Assembly (NCBI RefSeq): GCF_014269025.2
Contig: NZ_CP077094.1
Location: forward strand, 496,001-560,000
Direction of reading: 5' to 3'
Origin: Pseudomonas promysalinigenes
Lineage (GTDB): Bacteria > Pseudomonadota > Gammaproteobacteria > Pseudomonadales > Pseudomonadaceae
DNA: 64,000 nt
Position 1 is the stretch's first letter. The number at the start of each line of letters is the position of its first letter. Positions 59,699 through 64,000 of the stretch are shown here, in pieces. Under the pieces are notes generated by a model, which was not told the DNA's origin, did not search any database, and was given only the letters and a program-made list of their open reading frames with translations. A program made the translations under genes and the position numbers.

Positions 59699-60198
59699 CC
59701 GACCACCCCAACCAGGTGCCAGCGGAGAACGTTCCGCCATCGGTCTGGCGCAATCCATGGCATTTCATTGCCTTTGGTTTCGGTTCCGGCACCTTGCCAA
59801 AAGCCCCAGGCACCTGGGGCTCGCTGGTGGCCATCCCATTCATTCCGCTATGGCAGATGCTCCCCGATTGGGGTTACTGGCTGCTGCTGGGCGTGACCAT
59901 GCTGTTCGGTTTCTGGCTGTGCGGTAAAGTGGCCGAAGACTTGCGTGTGCACGACCACGAGGGCATTGTCTGGGATGAGATGGTCGGCATGTGGATCACC
60001 CTGTGGTTGGTGCCGGAAGGGTGGCAGTGGATCCTGGCTGGGTTCCTGATGTTCCGTTTCTTCGACATCCTCAAACCGTGGCCGATTCGCTGGATCGATC
60101 GGCATGTGCATGGTGGTGTCGGGATCATGCTCGACGATGTGCTGGCAGGTGTGTTCGCCTGGCTGGGGATGCAGGTTCTGGTATGGGCGGTAGGCTGA
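59695..60198 (+). CDS. pgpA: Phosphatidylglycerophosphatase A
   Basis: The product is 167 aa with a GTG start overlapping thiL. It removes phosphate from phosphatidylglycerol phosphate at the inner membrane. The FGSGTLPKAPGTWGSLVAIP and HDHEGIVWDEMVGMWIT motifs are signatures, and several hydrophobic segments span the membrane. A lone periplasmic binding protein gene follows after 15 bases. Confidence 0.95.
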   Translation: MTDHPNQVPAENVPPSVWRNPWHFIAFGFGSGTLPKAPGTWGSLVAIPFIPLWQMLPDWGYWLLLGVTMLFGFWLCGKVAEDLRVHDHEGIVWDEMVGMWITLWLVPEGWQWILAGFLMFRFFDILKPWPIRWIDRHVHGGVGIMLDDVLAGVFAWLGMQVLVWAVG

Positions 60199-60213
60199 AA
60201 CAGGGAGCGTTGG

Positions 60214-60957
60214 ATGGCCGTGAGGACCGTACTGCTGGCAATGATGCTGAGCCTTGCCCCATGGGCCATGGCCGCTGAGCCGTTGCCCAAGCAGATCACC
60301 CTGGTCAGCGAAGAGTGGGTGGATTACACCAACGCCGATGGGACCGGTGTCGCCTGGGATGTGTTGCGCAAGGTCTTCGAGCCTGCCGGGGTTCATGTGG
60401 TAGCGCAAAGTGCGCCCTATAGCCGGGCGGTTGGCTTGGTAAAGCGTGGCGAAGCTGATGCCTGGGTGGGCTCCTACAAGCAGGAAAACGCCGACAACCT
60501 CTACCCCAAGTGGCACTTCGACATGGACCATATCTACGCCCTCGGCTTGGCCAGCAAGCCTGCGCCTACATTGGCTGCCCTCGGCCAGTATCGGCTAGCC
60601 TGGGTGCGTGGCTACGACTATGGCAGTTACCTACCCAATGTCAGCAACTACCGTGAAGTCCAGCGCCGTGACGGCATCTTGCCAATGCTCGAACATGAGC
60701 GGGTGGATTTTTACATCGACGCTAAAACCGAAGTCGATTACGTACTCGGCCAAACCTCGCAACCAGAGCGTTTTCGCAGCACCCACGTCGCCGAACTACC
60801 GCTTTACCTGGCGTTTTCCCGCACCGGGCAAGCACAGGCCTTGTGCGAGCTGTTCGACCAGCGCATGGCCGAACTGGTGCGCAGCGGTGAACTCAAGCCG
60901 ATTTTCGAGCGCTGGAAACAGCCTTACCCGTTCTCGCCCCTCAGCAAGCCGCAGTGA
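60214..60957 (+). CDS. Periplasmic solute-binding protein (SBP_bac_3 type), orphan
   Basis: The product is 247 aa. A signal peptide ends at AMA, before AEPLPKQITLVSEEW. The fold is that of amino-acid-type solute-binding proteins (WDVLRKVFEPAGVHVVAQSAPYSRAVGLVKRGEADAWVG in parts). No permease or ATPase gene is nearby, so it may serve a distant transporter or act as a sensor or enzyme-like protein. Its place between pgpA and ribA is curious. Confidence 0.82.
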   Translation: MAVRTVLLAMMLSLAPWAMAAEPLPKQITLVSEEWVDYTNADGTGVAWDVLRKVFEPAGVHVVAQSAPYSRAVGLVKRGEADAWVGSYKQENADNLYPKWHFDMDHIYALGLASKPAPTLAALGQYRLAWVRGYDYGSYLPNVSNYREVQRRDGILPMLEHERVDFYIDAKTEVDYVLGQTSQPERFRSTHVAELPLYLAFSRTGQAQALCELFDQRMAELVRSGELKPIFERWKQPYPFSPLSKPQ

Positions 60958-61086
60958 TGCTGGACGATGGCCCGTGCAAACATCGAACTTTTCGATGTTC
61001 AGGCGCGGTATTCAACGAGCGCACACCTGACGACCTGCTGATACAATCGGCACACGAGAAATTTCCTACTTATCCAGGAGCACAAC

Positions 61087-61704
61087 GTGCCCGTCGTCTT
61101 TGTTGCCGCCTCGAAACTCCCGACTCCCTTTGCGACCTTCACCATGCATGGCTTTCTCGACGAAGCCACTGGCCGTGAGCACGTAGTGCTCAGCCTGGGT
61201 GATATCGCCGATGGCGAGCCGGTGCTGGGGCGTCTGCACTCCGAGTGCCTGACCGGCGATGCCCTTTTCAGCCAGCGTTGCGACTGTGGTTCGCAGCTTG
61301 AAGCCGCTTTACAGGCCATCGCCCGGGAAGGCCGTGGTGTGCTGCTGTACCTGCGTCAGGAGGGCCGTGGCATCGGCCTGTTGAACAAGATCCGCGCCTA
61401 CGAGCTGCAAGATGGCGGCGCCGACACGGTCGAGGCCAACGAGCGCCTGGGCTTTGCCGCTGACCAGCGCGATTACGCCATGTGCCTGCCGATGCTTGAG
61501 CACCTAGGGGTTAAATCGCTGCGCCTGATGACCAACAATCCGCGCAAAGTCAAAGCGCTGACCGACATGAACATCAAGGTTGCCGAGCGCGTACCGCTGC
61601 ACACCGGCCATAACCCGCACAACCGTTACTACTTGGCAACCAAGGCTGGCAAGCTCGGCCATATGCTGGGTAACGAACACCAGGGCGAGGTGCCCCAAGC
61701 GTGA
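61087..61704 (+). CDS. ribA: GTP cyclohydrolase II
   Basis: The product is 205 aa from GTG 61087. It opens GTP to start riboflavin synthesis. Zinc ligands Cys54, Cys65 and Cys67 ([18 protein letters not shown]) are intact, as are [11 protein letters not shown] and TNNPRKV. This stand-alone enzyme compensates for the degenerate RibA half of RibB at 56556. Its TGA overlaps the GTG start of the next gene. Confidence 0.97.
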   Translation: MPVVFVAASKLPTPFATFTMHGFLDEATGREHVVLSLGDIADGEPVLGRLHSECLTGDALFSQRCDCGSQLEAALQAIAREGRGVLLYLRQEGRGIGLLNKIRAYELQDGGADTVEANERLGFAADQRDYAMCLPMLEHLGVKSLRLMTNNPRKVKALTDMNIKVAERVPLHTGHNPHNRYYLATKAGKLGHMLGNEHQGEVPQA

Positions 61705-62120
61705 CCCGCAGCCAGGTCAAACGCCGCCTGGCGCTGGCCTGGTGGCAATACCTGGCGGTGGGCCTGGTGCCGCTGCCAATCATGGCCTGGGCATTCGGTG
61801 GGGGCGATGCCCTGATGCCGGTGCTAGCAATGCCGTTGTTCATTGCCGGCGCCGCTAGCATGTTCCTCAGCCTGCCGCGCTTCGGCGCGTACAAGCGGTC
61901 GCTGATCGCCACTTCCAAAGCGCTTGGCACGGCGCAGGAGCCTGCAGCCTGGATCAACCTTGCCCAGGTGCGGCGAATGGGCATGCTGTATGCCTGCTTC
62001 CCGGCCTGGGTCGGTGCGCTGTCAGTGCTGGTTGGGCTGGAAGCGGTGCCGCAGGTGCTGCTCGGGCTGTCAACGGCGGTGCTGCTATGTCTCTATCGCA
62101 TTTCGCGTCATTTGGGCTGA
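61701..62120 (+). CDS. Small inner-membrane protein of unknown function
   Basis: The product is 139 aa with four hydrophobic segments ([67 protein letters not shown]). The GTG start overlaps ribA, and the stop overlaps the next start by one base. It shows no known motif. The context suggests it is co-expressed with ribA and the BtuF-like protein. Confidence 0.78.
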   Translation: MTRSQVKRRLALAWWQYLAVGLVPLPIMAWAFGGGDALMPVLAMPLFIAGAASMFLSLPRFGAYKRSLIATSKALGTAQEPAAWINLAQVRRMGMLYACFPAWVGALSVLVGLEAVPQVLLGLSTAVLLCLYRISRHLG

Positions 62121-62932
62121 TGCGCTTTGTGCTTTGCCTGCTGGCGCTGCTGAGCGTTGGCGCACGGGCCGGTGAACCTTTGCGCGTGGTCAGCCTGGCG
62201 CCGTCGATGACTGAAGTGATGCTCGAGTTGCACGCTGAGGATTTGCTGGTGGGCTTGCTCGATGGCGGTGAGCGGCCGCACGCATTGCAGCAGCTGCCTT
62301 CGGTCGGGCGCCAGGGCCAGTTGAACATGGAAACCCTGCTCAGCCTCAAGCCTGACCTGCTATTGCTATGGCCCGGCAGCGTGCCCCCCGCCCAGCGCGA
62401 CCAGCTTAAGCGCTTAGGCATCGCGACCTACAGCGCCGAACCTCATGACTTGAACCAGTTGCTCGAACAGATCCAGGCCATCGCCGTGCGTGTCGGGCGG
62501 GAGGAGCAGGGCCGGCGTTACGTGCAGGCCCTGGCTGAGCGCCTGCTGCAATTGCGCCAGCAGTACCGTCGCGCGCAGCCGTTGCGGGTGTTCTACCAGG
62601 TCTGGGATCGGCCGTTGTATACCCTGGGCGGGCAGCAGGTCGTCAGCGATGCCTTGGCGGTGTGTGGGGCACGCAATGTATTCGCCGACCTGGCCCAGCC
62701 GGCGCCGCAGGTGAATGTCGAGTCGGTTCTGGCGCGGGACCCGCAGGTAATTCTGGCGGGTGATCGCGCGCAGCTGGCGAGCTGGCGGGCCTGGCCACGC
62801 CTGAGTGCCGTGGCCGGGGACGGCTTGCTGGTGGTGCCGGACAAGGGCCTGGAGCGGCCCAGCGGCCAGATGATTGAAGCTACTGCCCGCCTGTGTGCGC
62901 TGCTGGCGGCTAAAGTGCCGGCGTCCAAGTGA
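62120..62932 (+). CDS. Cobalamin-binding periplasmic protein (BtuF-like)
   Basis: The product is 270 aa from ATG 62120, which gives a clean signal peptide (ending ARA, before GEPLRVVSL). An upstream frame start at 62087 was not preferred. The fold is the TroA/BtuF class III binding protein (LAPSMTEVMLELHAEDLLVGL, LLSLKPDLLLLWPGS). Its 3' end overlaps the convergent btuB-like gene by 23 bases, supporting a vitamin B12 role. The ABC permease and ATPase are not in the window. Confidence 0.85.
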   Translation: MRFVLCLLALLSVGARAGEPLRVVSLAPSMTEVMLELHAEDLLVGLLDGGERPHALQQLPSVGRQGQLNMETLLSLKPDLLLLWPGSVPPAQRDQLKRLGIATYSAEPHDLNQLLEQIQAIAVRVGREEQGRRYVQALAERLLQLRQQYRRAQPLRVFYQVWDRPLYTLGGQQVVSDALAVCGARNVFADLAQPAPQVNVESVLARDPQVILAGDRAQLASWRAWPRLSAVAGDGLLVVPDKGLERPSGQMIEATARLCALLAAKVPASK

Positions 62933-64000
62933 CGCTCAACAGCGCCGTACGGCCTTCTTCGCGGTAGCCATAGCTGGCACCGTCGAAGCTGTATAGCGCC
63001 CGGCTGTAATCCTTGGCCAGCAGGTTATCAAGCTTGAGTTCAAGTTTCAGTTCGTCGGTCGCTGCCCAGCCCGCACGCACGCCGAGCAGGCCGTACCCGC
63101 CCAGGCGATTACGGTTGGCCTCATCGTCGTAACTGGCGCTGACCGCCTGCCAGCTGGCACCCACAGCGAAGCGGTCGAACTGGCGATCCAGGTCCAGGCT
63201 CAGGGTGCGCCGGGCACGGCGGGCGAGGGTGTGGCCACTGTCGCGGTCCCGTGGGTCGGTCAGCGCCAGGGCCAGTTGGCTACGCCATTGCCCCCATTGC
63301 TGGTCGAGTGCCATTTCCAGCCCGTTGATCCGCGCCGCAGCTACGTTGCGGGGGATCGAGTCCTGGCCAAAGATGATTGCGTCGCGCAGGTCGGTACGGT
63401 ACAGCGAGGTTTCCAAGCGGCTGTCGGGGCTGAGTTGGCTGCGCCACTGCAGCTCGTAGCTTTTCGAGCGCTCAGGCTTGAGGTCCGAGTTACTGTACTG
63501 GGGGTAATACAGATCGTTGAACGTCGGTGCACGGAAACCTTCGCTGTAGGACAGCAGCACATCGTTCTGCGCATTTACAGGCAGCGTGAGGCTGGCGCTC
63601 CAGGTGGTTTGCCCGCCGAACTGCTGGTTCTGATCGCGCCGTACACCCACCTCGGTAGAGAAGCCTTCGCCACGGTAACGGTGCTGGATGAAAGCAGCAC
63701 GGTTCCAACGGCTGTCCTCACTGAAATCGGTGCTGCCGTGCACCCGGTCTTGGTACCAGTCGCCACCGAGTAGCAGGCTATGCCGCTCTCCCACCTCCAG
63801 GTCATTCTGCCAGGTGACTTGGTCGCGGTAGGTGTTGAATACAAAGCGCTCGTCGCTGAGCTTGTCGCGCTTATCGTCGCGGTTTTCGCTGTGGCCTAAC
63901 TCCAGGCGCGAGTGCCAGAGGTCGCTGAGTTGTGCATCGAAGTAGCTACCCACGCTGCTGACGCTGAAGTCGGTGTAGGGCTCTTGGCCCAAACTCTGGA
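62910..64000 (-). CDS. btuB: TonB-dependent vitamin B12 receptor, C-terminal part (5' end outside window)
   Basis: About 363 codons of the barrel are present, and the frame is open to the window edge. The pattern of alternating beta strands (HSRLELGHSENRDDKRD, SYELQWRSQLSPDSRLETSLYRTDLRD, FRAPTFNDLYYPQYSNSDLKPERS) is that of BtuB-type receptors. The plug domain and TonB box lie outside. Pairing with a BtuF-like gene supports B12 uptake. A cobalamin riboswitch, if present, would be beyond the edge. Confidence 0.85.
   Translation of the reverse strand, partial: QSLGQEPYTDFSVSSVGSYFDAQLSDLWHSRLELGHSENRDDKRDKLSDERFVFNTYRDQVTWQNDLEVGERHSLLLGGDWYQDRVHGSTDFSEDSRWNRAAFIQHRYRGEGFSTEVGVRRDQNQQFGGQTTWSASLTLPVNAQNDVLLSYSEGFRAPTFNDLYYPQYSNSDLKPERSKSYELQWRSQLSPDSRLETSLYRTDLRDAIIFGQDSIPRNVAAARINGLEMALDQQWGQWRSQLALALTDPRDRDSGHTLARRARRTLSLDLDRQFDRFAVGASWQAVSASYDDEANRNRLGGYGLLGVRAGWAATDELKLELKLDNLLAKDYSRALYSFDGASYGYREEGRTALLSVTWTPAL

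Overview
The window is a stretch of a Pseudomonas chromosome, most likely of the P. putida group. The evidence is the order of families rather than a database match: rpoBC-str-S10-spc-alpha ribosomal superoperon, then katA with a heme-less bacterioferritin-like gene, uvrA, a YajR-like transporter with ssb, an OprG/OmpW porin, the ZrgA-type zinc operon and a riboflavin cluster carrying a RibB with a degenerate RibA domain. Both edges cut genes: the 3' part of rpoB at the left and the 3' part of a btuB-like receptor at the right.

Region 1 (1-23800) is the transcription/translation superoperon: rpoB', rpoC, rpsL, rpsG, fusA, tuf, the S10 operon (rpsJ to rpsQ), the spc operon (rplN to rpmJ) and the alpha operon (rpsM to rplQ). 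It includes the short genes rpmD and rpmJ. It looks punctuated into several transcription units. Hairpin or terminator structures are followed closely by good sigma70-like promoters at rpoC/rpsL, tuf/rpsJ, rpsN/rpsH (inside the spc cluster) and rpmJ/rpsM.

Region 2 (23801-31522) holds oxidative-stress and iron genes (katA, ftnA/bfr-alpha), uvrA, an MFS transporter with a C-terminal YAM-like domain, ssb, and a small secreted GlcG/HbpS-family protein.

Region 3 (31523-40930) is a complete selenoprotein module: Tat-exported formate dehydrogenase fdoG with an in-frame TGA (Sec197) and a SECIS hairpin just after it, then fdoH, fdoI, fdhE, selA, selB and selC (tRNA-Sec), all on one strand. One locus thus encodes the selenoenzyme, its maturation factor and three of the parts that insert selenocysteine. 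SelD is not seen here.

Region 4 (40931-48406) has an asparaginase, an alanine/sodium symporter with a divergent XRE-type regulator, and an AT-richer two-gene patch (a TauE/SafE exporter and a small protein that faintly resembles FlhD). It also has an overlapping pair of extended SDR proteins, the first lacking the catalytic Tyr and Lys, and an OmpW/OprG porin behind a well-placed ANR/FNR-like site.

Region 5 (48516-54126) holds the zinc-linked operon (ZrgA-like protein, ABC ATPase, permease, DUF3299 protein) behind a Zur-like dyad. A thioredoxin-TPR co-chaperone, a methyltransferase and a YbaY-like lipoprotein follow.

Region 6 (54232-64000) is nrdR-ribD-ribE-ribB(X)-ribH-nusB-thiL-pgpA, a lone periplasmic binding protein, stand-alone ribA, a small membrane protein, a BtuF-like protein and a convergent partial btuB. 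Riboflavin synthesis is nearly complete here: the GTP cyclohydrolase II step is supplied by the separate ribA, because the RibA-like half of the fusion lacks its zinc ligands.

No insertion sequence, prophage, CRISPR array or rRNA gene was seen, and no gene-free stretch exceeds 300 bases.
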